Source of the DNA: Psychroserpens sp. NJDZ02
GTDB taxonomy: Bacteria; Bacteroidota; Bacteroidia; Flavobacteriales; Flavobacteriaceae
Length of the DNA stretch: 64,000 bases
Assembly (NCBI RefSeq): GCF_004843725.1
Contig: NZ_CP039451.1
Coordinates: 3,850,001-3,914,000 of the forward strand
Reading direction: 5' to 3'
The translations under genes and the position numbers were made by a program. Below are positions 43,460 to 52,940 of the stretch, piece by piece (positions within the stretch are counted from its first letter, which is position 1; every line of letters starts with the position of its first letter). The notes under the pieces are model-generated. The model did not search any database. It saw nothing but the letters and a program-made list of their open reading frames with translations, and was not told the origin of the DNA.

Positions 43460-44305
43460 ATGAAGCCTTTAAAACTCACATTACTTGTAATCTTTTGTTT
43501 CACTGTATTTAATTGTTCTAACGATGATACAAACGATAGTATCAGCCAAGAACAGCAACAACAATTTAGTGGCAATTTTTTCCCATTAACGGTCAACGAT
43601 TCTTGGTATTATGCTATTCTAAACACAAATAATGACACTAACGAGACTATTGTTAGTGACGATGTTTTACTGGTGGACAACGAAACAAATACTGGGTTTA
43701 CATTATCTGTAAATCAGGGTGCTCCGGCGAACGGAACTATGAGTGGTATTTTAACAAGTGGAGAATTAACACGAACGGAAACCACATTGGCAACTCACGG
43801 AACAGTAGGAATACCTATTGATGGTTTTGATTTTGAAATAGCGTTAGAAAATGCAGTATTATATGATACACAAGCCAATAACGGCACCCAATTAGCTTTA
43901 AAAACCGGAACATTTACTCAAGATTTACAAGGGTATCCAATCACTTTAAATTACACGCTAACCAGCACGCAATTAGAAAACTTAGACGCTTTGACTGTTA
44001 ATAACACGATATACGACAGCGTAACCTCGGCCAACATAAGTTTAGATTTAAATGCTACGATCCAAATTTCAGTATTCGGAATCACGCAAGTAATCTCTAT
44101 AATAGACACACAAGAGGTATTAAGTATCAACAGTTTTTATGCCAAAAATATTGGTCTAATTAAAGCTGACTCAGACTCTGGATATTCCTTAAACCCTACA
44201 ACAATTACACTTTTGCAACAAGCGGGTGTTGATTTAAGCACATTGCCAACAACCTTATCGTTAACAAATATTCAGACATTAACAAGTTATACTATTACAG
44301 AATAA
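43460..44305 (+). CDS. Lipoprotein of unknown function, 281 aa
   Basis: MKPLKLTLLVIFCFTVFNCSN is a lipoprotein signal with Cys at residue 19. The mature part is acidic and Thr/Asn-rich beta sequence (FFPLTVNDSWYYAILNTNND, TGFTLSVNQGAPANGTMSG), a pattern common in outer-membrane-attached Bacteroidota proteins. ATG 43460 was chosen over a TTG at 43454. Its stop abuts the stop of the convergent FAD/Fe-S gene without spare bases. Function not known. Confidence 0.7.
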   Translation: MKPLKLTLLVIFCFTVFNCSNDDTNDSISQEQQQQFSGNFFPLTVNDSWYYAILNTNNDTNETIVSDDVLLVDNETNTGFTLSVNQGAPANGTMSGILTSGELTRTETTLATHGTVGIPIDGFDFEIALENAVLYDTQANNGTQLALKTGTFTQDLQGYPITLNYTLTSTQLENLDALTVNNTIYDSVTSANISLDLNATIQISVFGITQVISIIDTQEVLSINSFYAKNIGLIKADSDSGYSLNPTTITLLQQAGVDLSTLPTTLSLTNIQTLTSYTITE

Positions 44306-47209
44306 CTACAATAAAGCATTTTTTAAAATAGTAATAGGATGTAATGCAATACGTTGTGTTCCATCCTTAATTTGATGCCTACAACTAGTACCATTAGCAC
44401 TTATTTGTGTTGTTTTAGGTGATTTTCGAACTGCAGGAAATAAGGTCTGCTCCCCTATTTGCATGCTTACTTTATAATGTTCTTTTTCGTAACCAAAACT
44501 ACCAGCCATACCACAACAACCACTTGGGATAATGGTTACTTTATAGTTTTTAGGAAGGTTGAGCACATTAAAACTATAGATTTGATTGGATTGCGATTTT
44601 TGATGACAATGTCCATGAAACTTAATTGTTTTTTCATCTTCAGAAAACTGATCCGATTTGATGTTTCCTAGTGCTATTTCATTGGATAAAAATTCCTCAA
44701 TTAAGTAGGTGTGTTCTGCTATCGCTTTCGCTGAAATTTTGTCGTCGACCAACCTTGGGTATTCATCTTTAAATGATAAAATAGCAGAGGGTTCAATTCC
44801 TATTAAAGGTGTATTTTCAGAAACTATATTTTTAAAAATAGCCACATTTTTGTCCGCCACTTTTTTAGCTTGCTCCAATAAACCTTTAGACATGAACGCC
44901 CGCCCAGACTCTACATTATCGATAAGCTCCACTTTATAGTTTAACCTGGTTAATAAATGAATAGCATCTCTTCCTATTTCAGCATCCAATTGATTAGTAA
45001 ATTCGTCATTAAACAAATACACTGTTTTGATTGCTTTTGATACAATTAGATTATTCTTAAGGATCTGATACTCTTTAGATAACGTTTTATCTGATAATAA
45101 GGGTAAACTTCTCTCCTTGGCAACACCTGATGCCTGTTTAATTACAGAAGATGTTATTGTGTTAGAGAACATGAAATTAGTCAACCCTTTAAAATGTCTT
45201 CCTAGATGATTTAATTTGTCATTATAAGCAAACAATTTTGTTCTAAAAGGCACACCATTTTCTTTTTGATATTGGTATAAAAATTCGGCTTTTAAACTGG
45301 CAACATCCACACTACTTGGACACTCACTAGAACATGCTTTACAACTCAAACACAAATCAAAAACCTGCTTTAACTCTGTGTGATTAAACTTGTTTGATTT
45401 TTCCGAATTTGTCAAATATTCTCTTAATGCATTTGCTCTTGCTCTGGTTGTATCTTTTTCGTCTCTAGTCGCTCGATAACTAGGGCACATTGTCCCTCCA
45501 AATTCAGGTAATTTTCGACAATCCCCAGAGCCATTACATTTTTCGGCTTCACGAAGAATACCTTCTGATTTAGAAAAATCGAGAATCGTTTTAATTTCGG
45601 GTACTTTTCGATCAGTTTCATAGCGTAGATTTTTATCCATTGGAAAAGCATCTACTATTTTACCTGGATTAAATATGTTATTGGGATCAAAAGTTGATTT
45701 TATACCTTTTAATAACTGATAATTTTTATCACCAATCATTAATTTTACAAATTCACCTCTAACAATACCATCACCATGCTCTCCGCTAAACGATCCCTTA
45801 TATTTTTTAACTAAATGTGCTACATCTGTTGTTATTTGTCTAAACAACTTAACATCTTCACTCTTTTTTAAATCTAAAATAGGACGTAAATGCAACTCAC
45901 CTGCACCAGCATGTGCGTAATACACCGCTTTTTGATTATAACCTTTCATCAAGGCTGTAAAATCTGAAATATAATTAGCTAAATCCGGTAACGCGACCGC
46001 TGTATCTTCAATACATGCGACTGCTTTTTTATCACCAATCATATTACCAAGAAGTCCTAAACCTGCACTTCTTAAATTATTCGCTTTATCTATTTGGTCT
46101 TCAATCAATATTGGATTAGCATAGCTTAAAGTTTCTTTTTCAACTTGCAAAATTAAGGCATTCGCTTTTTGATTTGCCTCTTCTAAGCTATTCCCCCTTA
46201 CTTCACACATTAATATTGCTTCTGGGTCACCTTGAATAAAATACCTATTGTCCTGTTGTGTTTTATTATGTTTAGTTAAATCTAAGATAGTTTTATCCAT
46301 CATCTCACAATTATATAAATCATGTTCCATTGCTGGTCTAACAGCAATTAAGCAATCTTCTATAGTGTTAAAATGTAGCGCCACCATTACCCGATGCTTC
46401 AACGGTAAATCATCTAATTTTAAAGTGATTTGTGTTGTAAACGCCAATGTACCTTCACTACCTGTTAATAAACGACATAAATTAATGTCACCATTATCAA
46501 TCAACTGATCAATAGCATACCCCGTGTTTCTTCTATGTATCTCTTGTTTTGGAAAGTGTGCATTAATTTCTTTTTGAGCGACTTCTGTGAGCACGTCGTT
46601 ATATAGTTGATTATATATCTGGCCTTCTAATGACTCAAGGTTTAATTTTTCTTTAAATTCTTCTTGAGACAAGCTTTTAAAAACAACAGCACTACCATCA
46701 CTTAATATAGTATGAAGCTCTACTACTTTATCTCTAGTGACGCCATACTTAATTGAAGTCGTACCAGAAGAATTATTACCAACCATACCACCAATCATAC
46801 AGCGATTAGAAGTAGACGTATTGGGGCCAAAAAACAAACCGAAAGGTTTTAAATAATTATTTAATTGATCTCTAACAACTCCGGGTTGAACCGTAACCGT
46901 TTTATTAAGCTGATCTATAGATACTATATTGTTACAATGTTTGGACACATCGACAACAATACCATTTCCTACGCATTGACCTGCAAGAGATGTACCAGCT
47001 GTTCTTGGTATTAAAGACGTATTATTGGTTTTAGCAAAAGCAATTAACGTTTTAATATCCTCATTATTTTTAGGATAAGCTACAGCAGCCGGAAGCATTC
47101 TGTAAACGGATGCATCTGTAGCGTATATAGATTTAATTAAATCGTCAGAGTACAATTCTCCTAATAAACTATTTTTCAGCTTGTTTAAATTCATTTTAGC
47201 TTTATTCAA
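44306..47209 (-). CDS. FAD-binding and Fe-S-binding D-lactate/glycolate dehydrogenase-type protein, 967 aa
   Basis: Order of domains: FAD_binding_4 at about 40-180 (IPRTAGTSLAGQCVGNG), FAD oxidase C-terminal domain at about 260-520 (YYAHAGAGELHLRPILDL, GSFSGEHGDGIVRGEFVKL), a ferredoxin-type centre near 560-640 (CLSCKACSSECPSSVD), and a CCG domain at the end (FHGHCHQKSQSNQ, IPSGCCGMAGSFGYEKEH). This fused layout is that of D-lactate, 2-hydroxyacid or glycolate dehydrogenases that pass electrons to the respiratory chain at the inner membrane. Substrate cannot be told from sequence. The alternative start is Met6. Confidence 0.85.
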   Translation of the reverse strand: MNKAKMNLNKLKNSLLGELYSDDLIKSIYATDASVYRMLPAAVAYPKNNEDIKTLIAFAKTNNTSLIPRTAGTSLAGQCVGNGIVVDVSKHCNNIVSIDQLNKTVTVQPGVVRDQLNNYLKPFGLFFGPNTSTSNRCMIGGMVGNNSSGTTSIKYGVTRDKVVELHTILSDGSAVVFKSLSQEEFKEKLNLESLEGQIYNQLYNDVLTEVAQKEINAHFPKQEIHRRNTGYAIDQLIDNGDINLCRLLTGSEGTLAFTTQITLKLDDLPLKHRVMVALHFNTIEDCLIAVRPAMEHDLYNCEMMDKTILDLTKHNKTQQDNRYFIQGDPEAILMCEVRGNSLEEANQKANALILQVEKETLSYANPILIEDQIDKANNLRSAGLGLLGNMIGDKKAVACIEDTAVALPDLANYISDFTALMKGYNQKAVYYAHAGAGELHLRPILDLKKSEDVKLFRQITTDVAHLVKKYKGSFSGEHGDGIVRGEFVKLMIGDKNYQLLKGIKSTFDPNNIFNPGKIVDAFPMDKNLRYETDRKVPEIKTILDFSKSEGILREAEKCNGSGDCRKLPEFGGTMCPSYRATRDEKDTTRARANALREYLTNSEKSNKFNHTELKQVFDLCLSCKACSSECPSSVDVASLKAEFLYQYQKENGVPFRTKLFAYNDKLNHLGRHFKGLTNFMFSNTITSSVIKQASGVAKERSLPLLSDKTLSKEYQILKNNLIVSKAIKTVYLFNDEFTNQLDAEIGRDAIHLLTRLNYKVELIDNVESGRAFMSKGLLEQAKKVADKNVAIFKNIVSENTPLIGIEPSAILSFKDEYPRLVDDKISAKAIAEHTYLIEEFLSNEIALGNIKSDQFSEDEKTIKFHGHCHQKSQSNQIYSFNVLNLPKNYKVTIIPSGCCGMAGSFGYEKEHYKVSMQIGEQTLFPAVRKSPKTTQISANGTSCRHQIKDGTQRIALHPITILKNALL

Positions 47210-47712
47210 TTATCAAAAGGTTAACAAGACATGTATTTTACAACGTAAGAATCACTTCATTGCTATACTAAATTAACTTGCCTAACAAAAATAAGAAAGA
47301 TAAGCAGACCAATTACATTTGTAAGAGTAACAATTACTATAAAACAAGATAAAAAAAATCATTATAAACTCTGTTTTTAATGCTATTGGAGCATAAAAAC
47401 CAAATCACAAAACTATAATTATAACTTGATTAGATTTATAGATTACATGGAAAACACCTAAACACTAAAAAAAAGGCTATTATCATCTCTAATTACTGAA
47501 ATTGCCACTAAAGCAGATGGAATAAAAAATAGAGTCGTACAATTAATTGATTTTAGTTTATAAATTTGATAAACCATTGTTTGTCTTTTTTTATTTGTGT
47601 AAATTTTAAATTTTAATCATAAATAATTAGATTACATTCGCGAAGTCTTTAATATAAGACATCTAAGCTTTAGATATTAACGTATATACACTAAACTAAT
47701 AAATAAATTAAC
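47210..47712. other. Intergenic gap of 500 bp
   Basis: Near 47448 a short frame reads MENT, stop, then TLKKRLLSSLITEIATKADG and IKNRVVQLIDFSL to a TAA, so a small gene may have decayed here. TAAATTTG at 47561 fits a TAnnTTTG promoter box for the gene at 47713 but a -33 box is not clear. Confidence 0.35.
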
Positions 47713-48153
47713 ATGAAAAAACAACTTTTGTTTGCTTTTGCAATTTTTGGATTTGCAACATTTACTTATGCTCAAGACATCTCGGATAATGCTATTGGAT
47801 TACGTTTGGGAGATAGTGATGGCTTTGGTGCCGAAGTATCATATCAACGTGCTTTGGGTGACAATAATAGATTAGAAGTCGATTTAGGATGGCGTAACGA
47901 TGGGTTTAAGTTAGCAGGGTTATACCAATGGGTTTGGGTTCTAGATGGAGACTTTAACTGGTATGCAGGTGCTGGGGGAGGTATTGCTTCCTACAATGAA
48001 ACTTTTATCTTTGCTGCTGGAGACATTGGTATTGAATATAATTTTGATATTCCGTTACAATTATCTTTAGACTTTAGACCTGAATTAGGTTTTGGAGATT
48101 ATGGTGATGATTTAGGTTTTGATATCGGTTTAGGAATTCGTTATAGATTCTAA
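47713..48153 (+). CDS. Small outer-membrane beta-barrel protein, 146 aa
   Basis: A signal peptide (MKKQLLFAFAIFGFATFTYA) is followed by about eight amphipathic strands: IGLRLGDSDGFGAEVSYQRA, NRLEVDLGWRNDGFKLAGLY, FNWYAGAGGGIASYN and so on. The C-terminus GFDIGLGIRYRF ends in Phe, as is usual for BAM substrates. It resembles the porin/OmpX-like small barrels of Bacteroidota. A strong bidirectional terminator follows the stop. Function unknown. Confidence 0.8.
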   Translation: MKKQLLFAFAIFGFATFTYAQDISDNAIGLRLGDSDGFGAEVSYQRALGDNNRLEVDLGWRNDGFKLAGLYQWVWVLDGDFNWYAGAGGGIASYNETFIFAAGDIGIEYNFDIPLQLSLDFRPELGFGDYGDDLGFDIGLGIRYRF

Positions 48154-48171
48154 CCAACACTATTATAAAAT

Positions 48172-48206
48172 AAAAAAAGCCACCCTATTAAGGTGGCTTT
48201 TTTTTG
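48172..48206. terminator. Bidirectional terminator between the beta-barrel gene and bshA
   Basis: Stem AAAAAAAGCCACC / GGTGGCTTTTTTT with a 7 nt loop, flanked by A and T runs, between two convergent genes. Confidence 0.88.
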
Positions 48207-49346
48207 TTACTTCAAAATCTTACATTTATTCAATGTTTCTTCATAAATAGCTTCATATTGCGGTACTATACGATGGATATCAAAAGTTTTAGCTTGTTCT
48301 TTTGCATTGATCTTAAATTGTTTTAATACGTCTTCATTCTTTAAAATATGAATCGCATTTTTACTCATAGACTTTACATCTCCAACATCACTTAAAAAAC
48401 CTGAGAAACCATCCTTATTTACTTCTGGAATTCCTCCTGTATTACTAGATATTACAGGTACGCCAGACGCCATAGCTTCTAATGCTGATAATCCAAAACT
48501 TTCTGTTTTACTTGGTAATAAAAACAAATCTGAGAAACATAATATTCTGTCAATCTCATTACTATTACCAAAAAAGACCACTTTATCTGTAATTCCTAAT
48601 TTTTCACATAAACGCTCAGCAGGTTCTCTTTCTGGACCTTCTCCAACCATCATTAACTTTGCTGGAACTTCTTTTTGAATTTCATTAAAAATATTAATCA
48701 CATCAGGTATACGTTTGACTTCTCGCATATTACTTATGTGCGTAATAATTTTTTCATCTTCATTGGCCATCATACCCCGTTGACAATCCGTAAATCCATT
48801 ACTAAATTTTGTAATATCTATAAAGTTAGTCACTACATTAATTTCATTTTTAATATCAAATAAACGTAACGTATCATCCTTTAAACTTTGAGATACAGCG
48901 GTGACAGCATCCGATTTATTGATACTAAAAGTTACTGCTGGCTTATAAAAAGGGTGACTACCTACTAACGTAATATCTGTACCGTGCAAAGTTGTTACAA
49001 TAGGAACATAAATATTATCCTCTCTAAGCATTTTTTGAGCCATATAAGCGGCGTATGCATGCGGTATTGCATAATGCACATGTAAAACTTCAATACCATG
49101 AAGTTTTACCATGTCTACTAATTTACTAGATAAAGCAAGTTCGTAAGGTTGATAATGAAACAAAGGATATTCTGGAACGGCTACTTCATGAAAATGAACG
49201 TTGTTACCTAATAACTCCAATCTTACGGGTTGATTATACGTTATAAAATGAATCTCATGACCACGTTTTGATAACTCTAAACCTAATTCGGTTGCTACAA
49301 CGCCACTTCCTCCAAATGTTGGATAACAAACAATACCTATTTTCAT
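48207..49346 (-). CDS. bshA: N-acetyl-alpha-D-glucosaminyl L-malate synthase, 379 aa
   Basis: A GT4-family glycosyltransferase that joins UDP-GlcNAc and L-malate, the first step of bacillithiol synthesis. The family start MKIGIVCYPTFGGSGVVATE is present, with LHVHYAIPHAYAAYMA and TLHGTDITLVGSHPFYK in the malate-binding half, and LLPSKTESFGLSALEAMASG (E-x7-E nucleotide-sugar loop) near residue 280. The length is normal. It shows that the organism makes bacillithiol. bshB and bshC are not in the window. It shares strand with the NagZ-type fusion gene upstream (52 bp gap). Confidence 0.93.
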   Translation of the reverse strand: MKIGIVCYPTFGGSGVVATELGLELSKRGHEIHFITYNQPVRLELLGNNVHFHEVAVPEYPLFHYQPYELALSSKLVDMVKLHGIEVLHVHYAIPHAYAAYMAQKMLREDNIYVPIVTTLHGTDITLVGSHPFYKPAVTFSINKSDAVTAVSQSLKDDTLRLFDIKNEINVVTNFIDITKFSNGFTDCQRGMMANEDEKIITHISNMREVKRIPDVINIFNEIQKEVPAKLMMVGEGPEREPAERLCEKLGITDKVVFFGNSNEIDRILCFSDLFLLPSKTESFGLSALEAMASGVPVISSNTGGIPEVNKDGFSGFLSDVGDVKSMSKNAIHILKNEDVLKQFKINAKEQAKTFDIHRIVPQYEAIYEETLNKCKILK

Positions 49347-49398
49347 GTAATCTTTATAGTTTAGTACTTAGTCTGATTAATTCAAAAAACTTTACAAT

Positions 49399-52320
49399 TT
49401 AATCTATAATAGCATCGTAGATGGCTGCCTGAATATTGGTTCTAATGTCTTTACGTAATAAAGTATTGGGTCCTTTAGATGACGGATACGTTCTATTTGC
49501 CATAAAGACATACACTATTTCCTGTTCTGGGTCTGCCCAAGCATACGTTCCTGTAAAACCAGAATGTCCAAAACTAGTCATACTAACACAACCGCAAGTT
49601 GGTCCTGATTCTCCTAATTGTGGTTTATCAAATCCAATACCTCTCCTGTTATTACTTTCACAATAATAGCAGGTATTAAATTTATCTAAAGTTTCGGATT
49701 TAAAATACCGTTTACCACCGTAAAATCCTTTTTGTAAATACAACTGCATAATTTTAGCAATATCATTTGCGTTACTAAAAACACCTGCATGACCACCAAC
49801 ACCATCTTGCATTGCTGCACCCATATCATGTACATAACCTTGTACCTTTTGATAACGGTAATAATCATCATTCTCTGTCGGTACAATTTTACTATTACTT
49901 ACTTTGTTATAAGGATTGTACATCGTATGGTTGGCACCTAAAGACTTATAAAAATGATCTGCAGTTAACTCGTCCAACCGTCTATCGTAATGCGACTCTA
50001 TATATTGCTTTAATATATAATAAGGCAAATCACTATATCTATATCTCAGTCTAGATAATAAATCCGTATCCTTAATCCTCATGTTTATTGAATCCTTATA
50101 ATCATCTCGTAAAAATAATTCTGGAGATACTTTTATAGAGAATCCTTTTGTTTTTGTCTTTCTATAATACTTTGCTGAAGGTTGTTTTGTATCGGGGTCT
50201 AATGTTTTAAAATAAAAAGGAATCCAAGGTTTTAACTGTGCATAATGCGACAACATCTTCTTTAAAGTGATGTTTTTTTTATTAGAATTTTTATACAATG
50301 GAATGATGTCACCCAGTTTGGTCTCTAAAGAAACAATACCTTGTTCTTCCAACTCCATCATTAGAGGTAAAGTCGCTACAATTTTTGTTAACGATGCAAT
50401 ATCATAGATATCATCAAAAGCTACAGCCTCGTTACCTTCATACGTATGTTTACCAAAATTTTTATTGTAAATAACCTTTCCTTTTCTTGCTATAACTAAC
50501 TGTATGCCTGGGGTCATTTTACCACTTACCGCGTAGTTAGCAATTGAGTCAATTTTTTTTAACGCCTCACTAGACATGCCCACACGTTCCGGAATGGTAT
50601 AGCCTAATCTTTCCAAACTATTAGATTGTTTACCGTCCCCTACTTTAAAAAACTCGCCTGCGGATACTGGTAACGTCCCTCGAGCAGGAATAGCTCCAAA
50701 AATAAGTTGTGCCGATTTTTCTTGGCTTATTTTACTGTTCTGATAACTAACAACAACACTTTCAATGTTAGTCACTGATTTTAAATCTAAAAGCGCATAA
50801 GGCTTAGCAAATACATCAAGAATTACATTGTTTGTTCTTGCTATTTCTTGCAACCACACTAATTCTTTATTCGAAAATTTATAACTCTTCCAAGGACTAT
50901 CATTAGACTTGTGAAATCCAATAATAACCGTATTATAGGATTGCAATTTTTTAATTAATTCATCTAAATTATCATCAGAAATTTCATGTACCTTAGTGTA
51001 TTTTTTAAGTTCATCTACAAAATATGATCCTCCATCATCTCCTAATTTAACATAGGCTATTTTTTTTGTTTCAAGATTTCTGAAGGGTAACTGATTTGTA
51101 GTATCTCTAGCAATAGTAATGGCATTTTCCATTAACATCTCATACAGTGCATCATCTTTTATTCTACTTAAATCAGACACTAAATTATAAGTTCCAATTG
51201 GTCTATACTTATTTAGACCAACTTTATACTTAGCCATTAATATTTTTTTAACCGAATGTGCTAAGCGTGCTTCAGTAATATCTTTATTGTTGTAAGCATC
51301 AACAAATTTATTAATTGCTGTTGGGACATCTCCTGACATTAACATCACATCATTACCAGCTTTAAAAGCCGCTAAATCTATATCTCCAGGCGCGCTATAA
51401 TTAGACGCCCCTTTCATCGTTAAAGCATCCGTAAAAATAAGCCCTTTAAACCCTAAACGTTGTTTTAATATATTAGTTACAATGTTTTCAGATAATGTTG
51501 AAGGGAATCCATCTCTAGGCTCTAAACTAGGAATATTAAGATGTGCAACCATAACACTTGACAAACCTTCTTTAATTAGCTTTTTATACGGATATAACTC
51601 GATAGAGTCTATTCGTTTTTCATCAAAATCAACCGTTGGTAGTGTTTTATGAGAATCTGAAGAGGTATCTCCATGTCCTGGAAAGTGTTTCGCATTAGCT
51701 AAGACGCCAACACTCTGCATTCCTTTCATAAATGCTAAAGCTTTATCTGTAACATTGTCCCTATCTTCTCCAAAGGAACGGTTTCCAATGATTGGATTAT
51801 TTGGATTAGTATTAATATCTACAACTGGTGCAAAATTAAAATGAACGCCTATACGCTTACAATGTTCACCTAACTGACGTCCAGTTTGCTCTATCAACTG
51901 ATTGTTTTTAATAGCACCTAGCGTCATATTCCATGGAAAAGCGTAAGTAGAATCCAAACGCATACTCAAGCCCCATTCCGCATCCATACCAATTAATAAC
52001 GGTATTTTAGCGGCAGCTTGTAACTCATTATTAAGTTTTGCTTGTCTAACAGGACCACCTTTAGAGTAAATTAAACCTCCAATTTTGTTGTCTCTAATTA
52101 AATTAACTATGGCATTTTTTTCTCGTGCTGTTTGTTTAGAAAAAACCTGAACCATGTACAATTGTCCAATTTTCTCTTCTAAGGTCATCGAATCATAAAG
52201 ATCATCTACCCATTTTTGTTGTGCTACAGGATCTTTATCCAATAATGGATTGGGTGTATCTTGAGCGTGTAAAACGCTGGTAAACACTAATAATAAGACA
52301 AGGTATTTTAAATATTGCAT
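49399..52320 (-). CDS. GH3 beta-N-acetylglucosaminidase fused to a serine beta-lactamase-like domain, 973 aa
   Basis: A signal peptide (MQYLKYLVLLLVFTSVLHAQ) leads to a GH3 N-terminal domain, residues 35-380, with the NagZ His/Asp loop KHFPGHGDTSSDSHKTL, then a GH3 C-terminal domain to about 560. A class C beta-lactamase/DD-peptidase domain fills 590-960, with SLTK (SxxK) near 640, YSD near 745 and HSGFTG near the end. Such fusions are common in Bacteroidota and probably act on peptidoglycan fragments in the periplasm, removing sugars and peptides. Both active sites look intact. Confidence 0.9.
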   Translation of the reverse strand: MQYLKYLVLLLVFTSVLHAQDTPNPLLDKDPVAQQKWVDDLYDSMTLEEKIGQLYMVQVFSKQTAREKNAIVNLIRDNKIGGLIYSKGGPVRQAKLNNELQAAAKIPLLIGMDAEWGLSMRLDSTYAFPWNMTLGAIKNNQLIEQTGRQLGEHCKRIGVHFNFAPVVDINTNPNNPIIGNRSFGEDRDNVTDKALAFMKGMQSVGVLANAKHFPGHGDTSSDSHKTLPTVDFDEKRIDSIELYPYKKLIKEGLSSVMVAHLNIPSLEPRDGFPSTLSENIVTNILKQRLGFKGLIFTDALTMKGASNYSAPGDIDLAAFKAGNDVMLMSGDVPTAINKFVDAYNNKDITEARLAHSVKKILMAKYKVGLNKYRPIGTYNLVSDLSRIKDDALYEMLMENAITIARDTTNQLPFRNLETKKIAYVKLGDDGGSYFVDELKKYTKVHEISDDNLDELIKKLQSYNTVIIGFHKSNDSPWKSYKFSNKELVWLQEIARTNNVILDVFAKPYALLDLKSVTNIESVVVSYQNSKISQEKSAQLIFGAIPARGTLPVSAGEFFKVGDGKQSNSLERLGYTIPERVGMSSEALKKIDSIANYAVSGKMTPGIQLVIARKGKVIYNKNFGKHTYEGNEAVAFDDIYDIASLTKIVATLPLMMELEEQGIVSLETKLGDIIPLYKNSNKKNITLKKMLSHYAQLKPWIPFYFKTLDPDTKQPSAKYYRKTKTKGFSIKVSPELFLRDDYKDSINMRIKDTDLLSRLRYRYSDLPYYILKQYIESHYDRRLDELTADHFYKSLGANHTMYNPYNKVSNSKIVPTENDDYYRYQKVQGYVHDMGAAMQDGVGGHAGVFSNANDIAKIMQLYLQKGFYGGKRYFKSETLDKFNTCYYCESNNRRGIGFDKPQLGESGPTCGCVSMTSFGHSGFTGTYAWADPEQEIVYVFMANRTYPSSKGPNTLLRKDIRTNIQAAIYDAIID

Positions 52321-52441
52321 ATACTGAATTTGACTATTTAAGTTGTATTTTACTATACGACTAAAAACTATGCCAAATTAGTACAATTCTTACTATTAAT
52401 GAAGGACTTTGTGATAGAATTATAATCGTTTTTTAAACACC

Positions 52442-52927
52442 TTAACTCAAAAAACGATTATGCCAACTTTCGCTTGCAGGAACTTCCCAGCTTTCATTTA
52501 ACTCTTCAATATTAGTCACTAAATTGTTAAATACAATAGTGTTTTTAGAGACTGCCTTTTGTTTAGCCATTTTTCTAAAATCTGTCAATGTTTTGTGAGC
52601 TACAAATTCTCCTTGCTTGTAAGACACATTCATTTTGTCTAATAAGTCGACTTCGTATTCTTTTTCTAACTGCTGTATAAACACTACAGAAGCATCAATA
52701 CTACAACCTGTTGCTTGGTTTAAATCCTGATCTAAAGCTATTATTATAAAACGTTTATACCTAATATCATAACCCGCTTTTAATTCGCCACCATGTGCTG
52801 TCCATCCTTCTACAAAGACATCCAGTTTTGACTTGATTTCTTCTAATTCGGCATCAGAAAATGAGCGATTAGCTTGGTAAATCCAAACTCTTGACGTTTC
52901 TGGTAATGTGTTAAAATCTACTAACAT
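52442..52927 (-). CDS. Conserved Bacteroidota protein, often labelled ABC transporter ATPase, 161 aa
   Basis: The sequence MLVDFNTLPETSRVWIYQAN, WTAHGGELKAGYDIRYKRFI and CSIDASVVFIQQLEKEYEVD is a widespread flavobacterial family. In databases it is often called an ABC transporter ATPase, but there is no Walker A, Walker B or signature motif, so that label is wrong. The H-G-x-x-L and D-Q-D segments may be functional. It precedes serB on the strand (13 bp downstream of its stop), so cotranscription is likely. The true function is unknown. Confidence 0.75.
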   Translation of the reverse strand: MLVDFNTLPETSRVWIYQANRSFSDAELEEIKSKLDVFVEGWTAHGGELKAGYDIRYKRFIIIALDQDLNQATGCSIDASVVFIQQLEKEYEVDLLDKMNVSYKQGEFVAHKTLTDFRKMAKQKAVSKNTIVFNNLVTNIEELNESWEVPASESWHNRFLS

Positions 52928-52940
52928 TATACTTTTATTG

